Below, one piece after another: positions 14,139 through 24,700 of a DNA stretch of 61,071 nucleotides (position 1 is its first letter; each line of letters begins with the position of its first letter). The position numbers and the translations under genes were made by a program. A model generated the notes under the pieces. It ran no database searches, had not been told where the DNA came from, and saw only the letters and a list, made by a program, of their open reading frames with translations. This stretch comes from an uncultured Myxococcales bacterium (GTDB lineage Bacteria > Myxococcota_A > UBA9042 > DTJE01): positions 1 to 61,071 of the forward strand of contig CALJUR010000099.1 in the NCBI GenBank assembly GCA_937975765.1, read 5' to 3'.

Positions 14139-15506
14139 TCAGCGGCCCTTCACGGCGGCGGGCCGGACGTACCCGCTGTTCCCGACCGTGACGCTGTCGA
14201 AGGGAGGGGCGGCCTTCACGCCCTCGTGCTCGGCCGTGCGCAGGGTCAGGTCGTACACCCGGTACACGTCCAGGTCCTTTTCGCGGTCCAGGGCCACGAC
14301 CAGCTTGGCCGGCACCCCGTACATGGTGGGCTTGCCCAGGATGTTGGTGGCCTGGACGGACCAGGGGCCCGTGACGACCACCGTGACGACGCGCCGCGGG
14401 GCCTTGTCCTTCGCGCGGGGGTTCTGGTCCCGGCGGCCCCACTCGTCGCTCTGGGCGAACCACTGCTTCCCCGCGGCGGCCAGCGCGGCGGCGTTGCCCG
14501 GGGCGCCCTGCACGGGACCGGGGAACTTCCTGCCGTCGATCTGCCGGCCGAACTCCTTCCAGTCCGCGTCCCGCCAGGCCGGGAAGGACTGAAGGTCGGC
14601 CTGCGCCCGTGCGTTTTCCGGGTCGAAACGGGCCGCCAGCTGCAGCCAGGACAGCACCTCCTCGTAGCGCTCCACCCGGCTGAAGTCCGCGGTGAAGTTC
14701 TTCACGTTGCCCTTGGTGTGGTCGGCGCGCTTCAGCAGGTCCTCGCCCATCGCCTTGCGGGTCTGCGCGACCAGGCCGATGCACTCCTTCAATTTCTCCC
14801 ACGCCCACGACGGCCGGTAGTAGGGGTCGTCGTAGCCGTCGGCCTCGGCCTTGGCGTCGATGGCGTCCTTCGAGGTCCCCACCTCGCGCTCGAACCGGGC
14901 CAGCCGTTCCTTCAGGCCCGGCATGTCGTCCTTCTCGTAGGACTCGATGGCCTCGATGGCCTCCTGCACGGGCTCGGCATCGTTGTAGTGGAAGGGGTAC
15001 CCGTTGGCCTTCGAGAAGACCTTCTCGTACAGCCGGTCGTATTCGGCCTTCAGGGCCTTGGCCGACGCGGCCGCCCCCGCCACCGCCGCCTTTTCCCCCG
15101 CGGCGGCCTTCCCCGCACCCTCCTTCGCCTGGGCCACGCGCGGCGCCAGCGCGGCCAGGCGCGCCCGTGCCTGCTGCAGGGCGGGATGTCCCGCCTGGCC
15201 TCGTCCGGTCGCGGACTCCTCGGCAGCCTTCAGGTCCGTTTCGGCCTTCTCGACCTGGAAGGCCAAGCGTTTCAGCAGGGCATCCTTGTCGGCGGCAGCG
15301 GACGCCGCATCCACCTGGGCCACCAGGCCGTCCGCCTGGTCCAGGGCGCGCACGGCCGACGACAGGTTCCTCTGGACGTCCGGATGCACCTTCGGTCCCG
15401 GCTGCGCGGGGGCGGGTGCGGGTGCCGCCAGCAGTGCCGCCAGCAGCGGCAGGGCCAGCAGGGCCGGCCGGGGGACGGGAATCGTGCACGCAGAGCGGCG
15501 GGTCAT
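14139..15506 (-). CDS. Secreted coiled-coil protein of unknown function
   Basis: A 455-residue protein with a clear signal peptide (PALLALPLLAALLAAPAPAPAQ) and GGAGGCAGCG before the ATG. Residues about 40-260 are Ala/Lys/Glu/Asp-rich with heptad-like spacing and are predicted helical coiled coil. The C-terminal third contains a basic beta-rich part (RRVVTVVVTGPWSVQATN, KLVVALDREKDLDVYRVYDLTLRT) that looks like a compact domain. I recognise no family. The region between the start and the HAD gene ORF is a short plain spacer. Confidence 0.7.
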   Translation of the reverse strand: MTRRSACTIPVPRPALLALPLLAALLAAPAPAPAQPGPKVHPDVQRNLSSAVRALDQADGLVAQVDAASAAADKDALLKRLAFQVEKAETDLKAAEESATGRGQAGHPALQQARARLAALAPRVAQAKEGAGKAAAGEKAAVAGAAASAKALKAEYDRLYEKVFSKANGYPFHYNDAEPVQEAIEAIESYEKDDMPGLKERLARFEREVGTSKDAIDAKAEADGYDDPYYRPSWAWEKLKECIGLVAQTRKAMGEDLLKRADHTKGNVKNFTADFSRVERYEEVLSWLQLAARFDPENARAQADLQSFPAWRDADWKEFGRQIDGRKFPGPVQGAPGNAAALAAAGKQWFAQSDEWGRRDQNPRAKDKAPRRVVTVVVTGPWSVQATNILGKPTMYGVPAKLVVALDREKDLDVYRVYDLTLRTAEHEGVKAAPPFDSVTVGNSGYVRPAAVKGR

Positions 15507-15673
15507 CGCTGCCTCCTGGTGGGCCGGGCCCGGGGGAACCGGCCGTCATGATGTCGAGTCGATGCCGATTCTCCCCCACCCGCGATTCCGGCACAACCGG
15601 TCGCGGCAACAACGTCCGAACGAGCGACTCGACGCTGTCGGTGGCGCCCGCACGCCGTCGGGAGTTCCGCCGC

Positions 15674-15703
15674 TTGAACGGGATCGGCGTCCGGGCCTAG
15701 GCT
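15674..15703 (+). promoter_or_regulatory. Sigma70-like promoter candidate for the gene at 15771
   Basis: TTGAAC (15674-15679) and TAGGCT (15698-15703) are separated by 18 bases. The -35 and -10 each match about four of six consensus positions. The start codon lies 68 bases after the -10. Confidence 0.35.
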
Positions 15704-15770
15704 CGTCAACGAATCCAATGGACTTCCCTCGTTGTACGCGACGCCGCCGGGCGCCGCGCAGGAGGCCATC

Positions 15771-17015
15771 ATGCATCGCATCCTCGGCGCCTGTTTCGTT
15801 TCGCTCCTCCTGGCCTGCGGCGGCGGCGGTTCCAGCGGGGCGGACGCGGGGGACGACCCGGGAACGCCGGACGTCCCGACCGCGACGGACGAGGGCGTGA
15901 CGAACGAACTGCCTCCGCCGGACGAGGGCGATGCCGACATCCCGGTGGTGACGGACCCGGGGAACCCGGACCACCCGGGCACTCCCGACGAGGGTCCGGA
16001 CGGAACGACGCCCCTGACCGTGACGGTCGAACCGGAGGACGGGGCCAGGGGCGTCAGCGTGGTTGCCCCGATCACCGTGACCCTGAACCACGGCGTCGCC
16101 AGCGCCGCGGGCGACGCGACCACTTCGCTGGCCTGGGCCCGGGGCTTCAACGAGATCGTCACGTCCGGGATCGGCGTGGAAGGGGAACTGGCGGTCCTGG
16201 GCAGGACCGTCACGTTCACGCCGGACGCGCCTCTTGCGGCCCGCACGACCTACCGGTTCTACCTGTCCGGCCTGGAGACCGCGGCGGGCGCCGTGCCCAC
16301 GATCGTGGTGATGTTCCGGACCTGGGAGAACCCGATCGCACGCCAGATCACCTGGGAGACGGCGACCGGGATCCGGCAGTACACGGTCCACGACTACGAC
16401 GACGGCGTGCTGGTCGGGGCCCGGTCCTTCGACGGGCCCGGCAGCGACGGCATCTGGCAGAACGACGACGACGTCCAGGACAGCCGCACGGCCTACGAGG
16501 CATTCGAGCAAGGCCACTGGACGCGCCTCGTCAACTACAACGGGGCCGGCACCGACGCGCAGTGGGGCACCGGCGATGACGTCTTCCGCTACCACCAGTC
16601 GCGCACGTTCGACGAGAACGGCCAGAACACCCTCTATGACAGCTACTCCGGCGTGGGATCGGACGGAGTGCCCTTCTCGGGGGACGAGCCTTTCGGGTTC
16701 CGCCAGCAGAAGACGTTCGACGGGCGCGGCCTGCTGATCCAGTCGTTCCAGCCGACCGCCCCCGGCCCCGACGCGACGTGGTTCACCGCGGACGACACCG
16801 ACCTCTGGCCGACGGTGTACACGTACGATTCCAAGGGGCTCGTCGCGACGGAGGCCTGGTACGACGGGTCGGGCGTCATGGGCGGCTACACCGAGTTCGA
16901 CCACGACGGCGAGGGCCGGATGACCGAGCAGCGCCGGTACGACGCCGGTCCCGACGGCACCTTCCGGACCGGGGACGACTTCGTCCAGGTCCAGTGGGTC
17001 TACGTGCTGCCCTGA
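15771..17015 (+). CDS. Lipoprotein with Ig-like (Big_5) domain and 36-residue acidic repeats
   Basis: A 414-residue lipoprotein. AGGAGG five bases upstream fixes the start, and the signal ends in LLLAC followed by CGGGG and a Pro/Asp/Glu linker. Residues about 82-190 look like a bacterial Ig-like Big_5 domain (PEDGARGVSVVAPITVTLN, LAARTTYRFYL). From about residue 210, a unit with GPGSDGIWQNDDD recurs with exact 108-base spacing at 16434, 16542, 16650 and 16758, and a fifth copy (AGPDGTFRTGDD) near 16941. Between them are YD-like strands (VYTYDSKGL). The Asp clusters could bind calcium; that is inference. Confidence 0.75.
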   Translation: MHRILGACFVSLLLACGGGGSSGADAGDDPGTPDVPTATDEGVTNELPPPDEGDADIPVVTDPGNPDHPGTPDEGPDGTTPLTVTVEPEDGARGVSVVAPITVTLNHGVASAAGDATTSLAWARGFNEIVTSGIGVEGELAVLGRTVTFTPDAPLAARTTYRFYLSGLETAAGAVPTIVVMFRTWENPIARQITWETATGIRQYTVHDYDDGVLVGARSFDGPGSDGIWQNDDDVQDSRTAYEAFEQGHWTRLVNYNGAGTDAQWGTGDDVFRYHQSRTFDENGQNTLYDSYSGVGSDGVPFSGDEPFGFRQQKTFDGRGLLIQSFQPTAPGPDATWFTADDTDLWPTVYTYDSKGLVATEAWYDGSGVMGGYTEFDHDGEGRMTEQRRYDAGPDGTFRTGDDFVQVQWVYVLP

Positions 17016-17060
17016 CCGGGACGACCGGAGGCGCCGACGCGCGCCCTCCCGACGCCCAGT

Positions 17061-17519
17061 TCAGGTTCGTCTCCAGGCGGCGCTCGCCTCGGCGTAGCGT
17101 TCCGCCGGGTAGGGGGCGGAACCTCCCCGCGAGGCGGCGAAGGCGTCCTCGATGACCATCGCCTGCTGTTCGATGTTGAGCGCCGCGAAGTCGGGCTGGC
17201 GATCGAGGTCGTAGGCGTACGACCCCGCCTTGTCGCCCGCCCGGATCTTGGCCCAGGGCAGCCAGGTGCCGTGCTGGGCCTGCCAGACGTGGACCAGTTC
17301 GTGCACCAGCGCGGCCTGGACGTGGAGAGGCGCCGCGGAGAAGTCGTCCATCGCCTCGGCCGCCGGCCACACGATCAGCCCCGCGCCCGGCACGAAGGCA
17401 CGCCCCCACCAGGGGAGCGACAGCAGCCTGACGCGCTGCAGCCGGATCCCGTCCCCGAAGACCTCCCGGGCCAGCGCCCGTTCCCCCTCGGTCAGGTGGC
17501 GCAAGTGCAGCGGCTTCAT
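17061..17519 (-). CDS. Small zincin-like protein with HELVHVWQ motif
   Basis: A 152-residue protein carrying HELVHVWQ, an HExxH-like zinc-binding motif with Leu-Val between Glu and His, preceded by AALV. It resembles small proteins annotated as vgr-related or DUF4157-like in other proteobacteria (LTEGERALAREVFGD and DDFSAAPLHVQAALVHEL). There is no signal peptide. The C-terminus ends SAAWRRT. It is transcribed divergently from the zinc metallopeptidase at 17617, sharing a spacer of about 97 bases. Protease activity is likely but unproven. Confidence 0.7.
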   Translation of the reverse strand: MKPLHLRHLTEGERALAREVFGDGIRLQRVRLLSLPWWGRAFVPGAGLIVWPAAEAMDDFSAAPLHVQAALVHELVHVWQAQHGTWLPWAKIRAGDKAGSYAYDLDRQPDFAALNIEQQAMVIEDAFAASRGGSAPYPAERYAEASAAWRRT

Positions 17520-17616
17520 GGCTGCAGGATAGCACTCCCGCGGCGTTTCCTTCCGGCCATCGTGCTAGCATGGGCCATGCTCCATTCCGCCCGGCCGTTG
17601 TGCAAGGGAGGGCATC

Positions 17617-18459
17617 ATGCTCTGGAAGGGAAGGCGCGCCAGCGAGAACGTCGAGGATCGGCGGGGACTGTCCGCGAAGCGTGTCGTGGGAGGGGGCATC
17701 GGGACCGTCGTCCTGGTGCTGGCCGTCTGGTTCCTGGGCGGGGATCCGACCCAGTTGCTGCAGGGACTGCAACAGGGCGGTTCGGAACCCGCGGCCGACT
17801 ACGTGCCGACGGCCGAGGAGAACGAACTGGCGGCCTTCGTGTCCGTCGTGCTGGCCGAAACCGAGGATACGTGGACCGCGATCCTCCGCAAGGAGGGCCG
17901 CGAGTACGTGCCGCCCCGGCTGGTGCTGTTCACGGGCAGCGTCCAGTCGGCCTGCGGCTTCGCGGATGCGGCCAGCGGCCCGTTCTACTGCCCGGGGGAC
18001 CGGAAGGTCTACATCGACCTGTCCTTCTGCAACGAGTTGCGCGACCGCTTCAAGGCCCCCGGGGACTTCGCGGTGGCCTATGTCATCGCCCACGAGGTGG
18101 GGCACCACGTCCAGACCCTGCTGGGGATTTCCGACCAGGTCAACGACCTGCGCAGGAGGATGTCGGAACGGGAGTTCAACTCGATCTCGGTGCGGCAGGA
18201 ACTGCAGGCCGACTACCTGGCCGGCGCCTGGGCCCATCACGCGAAGCGCATGAACCTGCTGGAGGAAGGCGACCTGGAGGAAGCCCTGGGTGCCGCCAGC
18301 GCGGTGGGCGACGACCGCATCCAGGCCGCCACGCGCGGCACCGTGACGCCCGACACCTTCACCCACGGCACCTCGGCCCAGCGCCGGGAGTGGTTCTTCA
18401 AGGGATTCCGCGCGGGCGACCTCTCCCAGGGCGACACGTTCGCGGCACGTTCCCTGTAG
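17617..18459 (+). CDS. ypfJ: Membrane-anchored neutral zinc metallopeptidase (YpfJ/KPN_02809 family)
   Basis: The 280-residue protein has the family's N-terminal basic stretch, a single transmembrane segment (VVGGGIGTVVLVLAVWFLGG), and then the Zn_peptidase domain. It shows the gluzincin-like motif HEVGHHVQ (about 166-173), the cysteine pairs around SACGFADAASGPFYCPGD, and ELQADYLAGAWAH, which usually supplies the further metal ligand or active-site residue. The length is normal. The catalytic domain is expected on the periplasmic side. TAGCAT at 17566-17571 may be its -10. Confidence 0.9.
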   Translation: MLWKGRRASENVEDRRGLSAKRVVGGGIGTVVLVLAVWFLGGDPTQLLQGLQQGGSEPAADYVPTAEENELAAFVSVVLAETEDTWTAILRKEGREYVPPRLVLFTGSVQSACGFADAASGPFYCPGDRKVYIDLSFCNELRDRFKAPGDFAVAYVIAHEVGHHVQTLLGISDQVNDLRRRMSEREFNSISVRQELQADYLAGAWAHHAKRMNLLEEGDLEEALGAASAVGDDRIQAATRGTVTPDTFTHGTSAQRREWFFKGFRAGDLSQGDTFAARSL

Positions 18460-18499
18460 GACCGGACCGCGGGGCCGCGTCCTTCGCGAGGAAGGCGGG

Positions 18500-18859
18500 T
18501 CACAGGTCGTCGATGCCCTGTTGGATCAGGGCCTGCCAGGCCGCATTCCACGTGTCGGGTCCGATGAGGCCGTCGGCGGCCAGTTCGTTCTTCCGCTGGA
18601 ACTCCAGCGTCGCCTCGCGCGTGGCCGGCCCGTAGAGCCCGTCGGCCTCGAGTTCCCAGCCCAGGCGGGCGAGGACCTGCTGCATGAGGTGCAACTGGTG
18701 CCGGTGCCCGTACTTGCCGCTGACGCTCTGATCGGGTCCGGACACGGGTCCGAAATACCAGCCCGGATCCAGGGGGAACTCCGGCCACATCCCGTTCCGG
18801 AGCAATGGCTTGATGTCCCCGAGCACCTGCTCCCGGTCGTAGTCGTCGGTGTCAACCAT
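18500..18859 (-). CDS. Peptidoglycan-binding (PG_binding_1) domain protein
   Basis: A 119-residue protein. The C-terminal half (about 58-115) is a PG_binding_1 repeat: LMQQVLARLGWELEADGLYGPATREATLEFQR and then ADGLIGPDTW. No signal peptide is visible in the chosen form. The start MVDTDDYDREQV was chosen because GGAGG lies eight bases upstream; the in-frame ATG at 18874 lacks one. It faces the HerA-like gene across a spacer of 259 bases. It probably binds cell-wall peptidoglycan or targets a partner to it. Confidence 0.75.
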   Translation of the reverse strand: MVDTDDYDREQVLGDIKPLLRNGMWPEFPLDPGWYFGPVSGPDQSVSGKYGHRHQLHLMQQVLARLGWELEADGLYGPATREATLEFQRKNELAADGLIGPDTWNAAWQALIQQGIDDL

Positions 18860-19118
18860 GAAACGCGCCTCCATGTCAGGGTGGATACGTCCGTGCCGAC
18901 CGCATGGGTGTCGGCATTGAACCGGCTCGAACTGCAGTTTACGCCCGGGCCGGGGCCAGGTCGCCCCACGGGCACGGCTGGGGCTGGATATTGCAGGGAT
19001 TCCGGTGTCCCGCCGGTGCGTGGCCTACCGTCGCGCCCGCAGGAGATGCTGGCGATGCCCGGCTATCGACCGGGAGATCTTCGGGCTAGAATCGTCCTGG
19101 TTCCAGCAGGAGATTGGC

Positions 19119-21551
19119 GTGGCGGACTTCGAGAAACTGGGCGCCTTCTACCTCGGCAGACGATACGACCTGGCCGCGCGGAAGGTCACGGAGGAACCGC
19201 TGCTGTACGACGCCCGCGACCTGACCACCCACGGCCTGTGCGTGGGCATGACCGGTTCGGGCAAGACCGGGCTGTGCCTGGCCCTGCTGGAGGAAGCTGC
19301 CATCGACGGCATCCCGGCCATCGTCATCGATCCCAAGGGTGACCTGGCGAACCTGGCGCTGACCTTTCCCGACCTGCGACCCTCCGACTTCCAGCCCTGG
19401 GTGGACCCGGGCGAGGCCGACCGGAAGGGGCGGACGATCGATCAGCAGGCCGAGGAGGTGTCGAAGACCTGGCGAGCCGGCCTGGCGGAATGGGGCCAGG
19501 ACGGTGCCCGGATCCGGCGCCTGAGGGAGGCGGCCGACGTCGCGCTGTACACGCCTGGGAGCAACGCGGGCCTGCCGGTCAGCATCCTGCGGTCCTTCGC
19601 GGCCCCGCCGGCAGCCCTGGCGGCCGACGAGGACGCGATCCGCGAACGGGTGCTGTCGGCGGTGGGGGGGCTGCTGGCCCTGCTGGGGATCGAGGCGGAC
19701 CCGGTCCGCAGCCGTGAGCACATCCTGCTGTCGAACCTGCTGGACCGGGCCTGGCGGGCCGGCCGGGACCTCGACCTGGCGGGCCTCATCCGGGAGATCC
19801 AGTCCCCCCCCTTCGACCGCATCGGGGTCATGGACCTGGAGTCGTTCTTCGGCGCCAGGGATCGCTTCGCCCTCGCCATGCAATTGAACAACCTGCTGGC
19901 GTCCCCGGGATTCGCGCCGTGGATGGAAGGGGAACCCCTGGACATCGCGCGGATGCTGGTCACGCCGGAAGGACGCCCGCGGATCTCGATCTTCTCCATC
20001 GCGCACCTGTCCGAGACTGAGCGCATGTTCTTCGTGACCCTGCTGCTGAACGAGGTGCTGGCCTGGGTGCGGACCCAGCCCGGGACGTCGTCGTTGCGGG
20101 CCCTGCTCTACATGGACGAGATCTTCGGGTTCTTCCCGCCGACCGCGAACCCGCCTTCCAAGACGCCGATGCTGACCCTGCTGAAGCAGGCCCGGGCGTA
20201 TGGCCTGGGCGTCCTGCTGGCCACCCAGAACCCGGTGGACCTGGACTACAAGGGCCTGTCGAACGCCGGCACCTGGTTCATCGGGCGCCTGCAGACCGAA
20301 CGGGACAAGGCCCGGGTGCTGGACGGGCTGGAGGGCGCGGCCGCCGGCGGCGCATTCGATCGGGCCCGGATCGACGACGTGCTATCGTCGCTGGGCAACC
20401 GCGTCTTCCTGATGCACGACGTCCACGAGGACGGCCCGGTGGTGTTCCAGACCCGCTGGGCGATGTCGTACCTGCGCGGGCCGCTGACGAAGGTCCAGAT
20501 CCAGCAACTGATGGCGCCCCGCAAGGCCCGGGCCGTCGAAGGGGCGGCCGCGCCGGTCGCCCAGGCGATCCCGGCCCCGCCCGTGCAGGCGATCCCGGCC
20601 CCGCCGCCTGTTGTTCAGGCGCTCCCCCCGGACGTGCCCCAGGCATTCGTGGTGACCCGGGCCGACGCGGCAGCAGTCCGCTGGCGCCCGATGTTCCTGG
20701 GGCAGTGCCAGGTGCATTTCGCCAGCGCCCGCCAGGGCGTGGACGTCTGGCGCCCCCTGGCCGTCGCGGTGCCGTTCCCCGAGGAGGGAGTCCGGATCCC
20801 GTGGGACCAGGCGCTGTACCTGGAGCAACCGGTCGAACTCGCGCCGGGTGCGCCGGACGCGGACGGCTTCGAGGCGCTTCCCCCGCCCGCCGCCCAGGGC
20901 CGGAACTACGCGGCGTGGAAGACCCAACTGGCCGCGCACCTCTACCGGGTGCGAACCCTGACGCTGCTGTCCGCGCCGGACCTCGATGCCGTGTCCCGTC
21001 CCGACGAGACCGCCGGGGATTTCCAGGCGCGGCTGGCCCTGATCGCCCGTGAACGACGCGACACGGAGATCGAGCGCCTGCGATCCGGGTACGGCCCCAA
21101 GGTCGCGCGGATCCGGGAGCGGATCCGTGTCGCCGAGGAGCGGGTGCAGCGCGAGGAATCGCAGTACGGGGGCCAGAAGGTCCAGACCGCGATCTCGTTC
21201 GGGGCCACGCTGCTGGGCGCCCTGCTGGGCCGCAAGGCCGTCGGCACGGGGACGGTGGGGCGCGCCATGACCGCGGCGCGGGGCGTCGGCCGGGCCGCCC
21301 GCGAACGGGAGGACGTGGCGCGGGCGCAGGCGATGCTGGAACAGCAGCGGCAGGCGCTGGGGGCCTTGGAGGAGGAGATCCGCCTGGCCACCGCGAAGTT
21401 GGCGGCCCCGTCGTCGCCGATCCCCGTGCAGGAGATCGCGATCCGCCCGCGCAAGTCCGACGTGTCGGTCGAACGCATCACCCTGGCCTGGACGCCCTGG
21501 GTCGCTCGCCCGGACGGCACGCAGGAACCCGCCTTCCTCGCGCCCCGCTGA
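19119..21551 (+). CDS. HerA/DUF87-like ATP-binding protein
   Basis: An 810-residue protein. Walker A is GMTGSGKT (about 43-50), followed by PAIVIDPKGDLANLAL, a typical HerA/FtsK-superfamily second segment. Walker B is in LLYMDEIFGFF (about 329-337), and LLATQNPVDLDYKGLSNAGTW is a sensor region. A Pro/Ala-rich linker near 485-510 leads to a C-terminal region with a long coiled coil (RIRERIRVAEERVQREE) and a short hydrophobic patch (FGATLLGALLG). The start GTG is fixed by AGGAG six bases upstream. TAGAAT at 19087-19092 is a likely -10. The usual partner nuclease NurA is not adjacent, so a DNA-end-processing role is uncertain. Confidence 0.8.
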   Translation: MADFEKLGAFYLGRRYDLAARKVTEEPLLYDARDLTTHGLCVGMTGSGKTGLCLALLEEAAIDGIPAIVIDPKGDLANLALTFPDLRPSDFQPWVDPGEADRKGRTIDQQAEEVSKTWRAGLAEWGQDGARIRRLREAADVALYTPGSNAGLPVSILRSFAAPPAALAADEDAIRERVLSAVGGLLALLGIEADPVRSREHILLSNLLDRAWRAGRDLDLAGLIREIQSPPFDRIGVMDLESFFGARDRFALAMQLNNLLASPGFAPWMEGEPLDIARMLVTPEGRPRISIFSIAHLSETERMFFVTLLLNEVLAWVRTQPGTSSLRALLYMDEIFGFFPPTANPPSKTPMLTLLKQARAYGLGVLLATQNPVDLDYKGLSNAGTWFIGRLQTERDKARVLDGLEGAAAGGAFDRARIDDVLSSLGNRVFLMHDVHEDGPVVFQTRWAMSYLRGPLTKVQIQQLMAPRKARAVEGAAAPVAQAIPAPPVQAIPAPPPVVQALPPDVPQAFVVTRADAAAVRWRPMFLGQCQVHFASARQGVDVWRPLAVAVPFPEEGVRIPWDQALYLEQPVELAPGAPDADGFEALPPPAAQGRNYAAWKTQLAAHLYRVRTLTLLSAPDLDAVSRPDETAGDFQARLALIARERRDTEIERLRSGYGPKVARIRERIRVAEERVQREESQYGGQKVQTAISFGATLLGALLGRKAVGTGTVGRAMTAARGVGRAAREREDVARAQAMLEQQRQALGALEEEIRLATAKLAAPSSPIPVQEIAIRPRKSDVSVERITLAWTPWVARPDGTQEPAFLAPR

Positions 21552-21733
21552 TCGGGTCACGTCCGCCCAGCCAGTCTCCGGCGTGCCGCCGCCCCTGACG
21601 CCGGAAACGGGCTGCCGTCGCCACCGCCGAAATGCGGTGGCCTCCGGTGCGGCTTTCACGGTAGCATCGCCGCATACCAGGGTCCTCCTTCGTCGATCGG
21701 CTTCGGGGGACCCCTTTCGAGCGGGAGGGCAGA

Positions 21734-24700
21734 ATGGCGCGGTCGGGCGGGATGCTGGCGTGGGCGGCCTGGGTCCTGGCGGCGGCGACCGTGGCGGCGG
21801 GATGCGGCGGCGGAGGCGATCCCCAGCCCGCCGACGTCGCCGACCCGGGGGACGTCGCGGCGGGCGACCCCGGCGACGGGGACGAGTCTCCCGGCGACCT
21901 GCACGGGACCGGCCTGGCGGTGCGAGGTGCCGTGCTGGACCCGGCCGAGCGCCCCCTGGCGGACTGTTCCATCGACCTGTCCGTGGACGGCGCGTTCGTC
22001 AACGTCGCATCCACCGGCACCGGCGGCCGCTTCTCGCGGGCACTGGACGTCTCCGCCTCCTCCCGGGCCCTTCGGATCCGCTGCCCGGGACACGTGCCCG
22101 CCGAGCGGACCCTGGCGGCCGGCCTGGGCGGCACGGTGGAACTTCCTCCCGTGATCATGGTTCCTGCCTCGGCCTCGTCCGAGGTGGGGACGACGGGGGC
22201 GACGGTGGCCGCGGCCGGCGATGACGTGACCCTGGAAGTGCCTCCCGGCGCATTCGCCTCCCCGGTGACCGTTTCCCTGGGGCGGATCCCCCTGGGAGAC
22301 CCCCTGCGGGACGACCTGCGCCTGCCCGCCCCGCTGCCCGAGGCCCCCGGCGTCCCCGTGTCGGGACTGGCCGCGGTGGTCCTGGACGCGGGCGGGGTCC
22401 AGCCCGCGGCGCCCCTGCTGGCCCGCGTGGTCCTGGACGTGGCGCTCCCCGAGGGCACCGAGGTGCCCGTGGGACGCTTCGACCCGGACGCCGGGGCCTG
22501 GATCGACGCGGGCACGGGCTGGATCGAGGCCGACGGGCGCCTGGCCTTCGAGACCGACCACCTGTCGACCTTCGCGGCCTCCCTGCCGGTCCTGCCGGAC
22601 CCTGCCGTGCGCGGGCCCGAAGTCGCGACGCTCCATCGATCGAACAGCCCCTTCCTGCGGGGTGACCCGCGGGTCGAGCCCCGCAGCGGCGCCCTGCAGG
22701 CGGGTTTCGACCTGCCGCCACTGGTCCGCCACGACGGGCCGGTGGGCCTGACCTTCTTCTTCGATTCGCGCACGCTGTCCGACGGGATCGAGGTCCCCGT
22801 GGGCCTGCCCGATGCCGGGGCGGGCGAGACCCTGTCGGTTCGCGTGACCAGCCCCCTCGGGTCCGCCCGAATGGCCGCCACCGCGGAAGCCCCCACGGTC
22901 CCGGACGCGGTGCCGGTCGTCGCTGCGGCCCTGGAGGCGGCCGGCAAGCCCGACGACGGGGAAGGCGGCCCGGAGGGCGAGGGTGCGGCAGCGGCCCCAA
23001 AATCCGTGGCGAAGGCCGTGGACGTGGAGATCCATGCATCCCGGCCCGCGGAGGCCCACCTGCTGGAGTCGGCCTCCGGATCCTTCACCCGCCCTGCCGC
23101 GGGTGCGGCCCTGGCCGGCGGGGACGGCCTGCCCGTCGATGCGCCGGCACCCGTCCAGCGCGGCCGGACCGCCTTCACGACCGTCGCCCGGGACGTGCGG
23201 CGGGACAGTCCCTACGGGCCGGGATGGCACCTGCAGGGCCTGACGCGCCTGGTCCAGCCCTGGTGCCGGGCGGACCGGATCCTGCTGGCCGGCGAGCGCG
23301 ACCTGCCCGCCCGCGTCTACGGCCCCGTCGAGGAGCCCTTCCTTCAGGATCACCGGGCCGACCTGGCCGCGGCCGGCCTGTCGGATGCCGACATCCAGGA
23401 CACGCGGGTCGCCCGGTCGAACGGGGTCGCCTACACGCTGTTCCGGGGGCGGCACGAGGTCTGGCGGCGCGACGACGGCGAAGGCGTCCTGGAGCGCGTC
23501 GCCGGGGAGGGCGCGACCACGGGCGAACCGCCGGACTGGTCCACCGCCGAGACCATCGCGGCCGGCCGGGAGGGCGACGTGCTGGTGTCCAGCGCCCGGG
23601 GGATCCACCGGCTGGCCCCCGACGGTTCCTCGACGCGGGTCGTCGGCGGTGGGGACGAGGCGAACTGCACCGGCCCCGTGGAGGGCGGTACCGCGACGGA
23701 CACGGCCTTCTGCGGGCAGGCGCCGCCGACGCTGGCCCAGGACCCGACCTCCGACCGCGTCGTCTTCTCGATGCCGGGCGGCGACCTCTGGGAATCGAGG
23801 GAGGGCCGCCTGCACCAGTTGCGCGTGAAGGAGGGTACGCCCCACTGGCACCACGTGGCGTTCGACTCCAAGGGGCAGTTGTTCTACACGCCGGACATGT
23901 CGCCCTGCATCTACCGGCACGTGGACGGCCTGGAGGATCCGGCCGTCCTTCCGAGGTGCCGGGCGGGGGATGGGACGATCCGGGACGGGCCGTCCGCCGA
24001 GGCGACCGTGGGTTCTCCCACGACCCTCGCGGTGGACCGGCAGGACCGCTTGTGGTTCCACGACGCGGGGGCCGGTGGCGATCAGGGCGCCCGGGTGCGC
24101 CGCGTGACGACCGACGGGGAGGTCGAGTCGGTGACCCGGCCGGCCTCGTCGAGCGAGGCGGAGGTCCGGGGCGTCGGCGGCCCCCTGCAGGACGCGGCGG
24201 TGTCGGGCGTGCTGTCCCTGGCCCCGGGCGAGGGGTCCGAGGTGCTGCTGGGCGGCCCCGGCGTGGCCGGCTTCGTGGAGGGTCGGAAGCCGCCGGCGGA
24301 CACCCTGATGTCCTACGGGGCGGGAGACGGGTCCGTGCTGACCCGGCAGGAGGACGGGACCTGGCTGCGCGTGCTGGACGACGGCACGATGGAGACCTAC
24401 GACGCCCGCGGCCTGCTGCAGTCGCGGGGCCGGGACGGCCACCCTCCGCTGATCTTCGTCTACGCCCGCGACTGGGACCGTCCCCTCGAGGAGGAGACCT
24501 GCGGACAGCCCCTGGACCCGCCGCGCCTGGACCGCATCGAGTTGTCGGGGGAGGTCCTCTTCCGGTTCGAATATCTTGGCCCGAACGGGGCCCTGTCCAA
24601 GGTGACGGACGCGACGGGGCGGGCCACGGTCTGGTCTCCGGGAGGAACCGGCGCGACGGCCTTCCAGGTTCTGCTTCCCGGGGAGGTCACCGCCTCCTTC

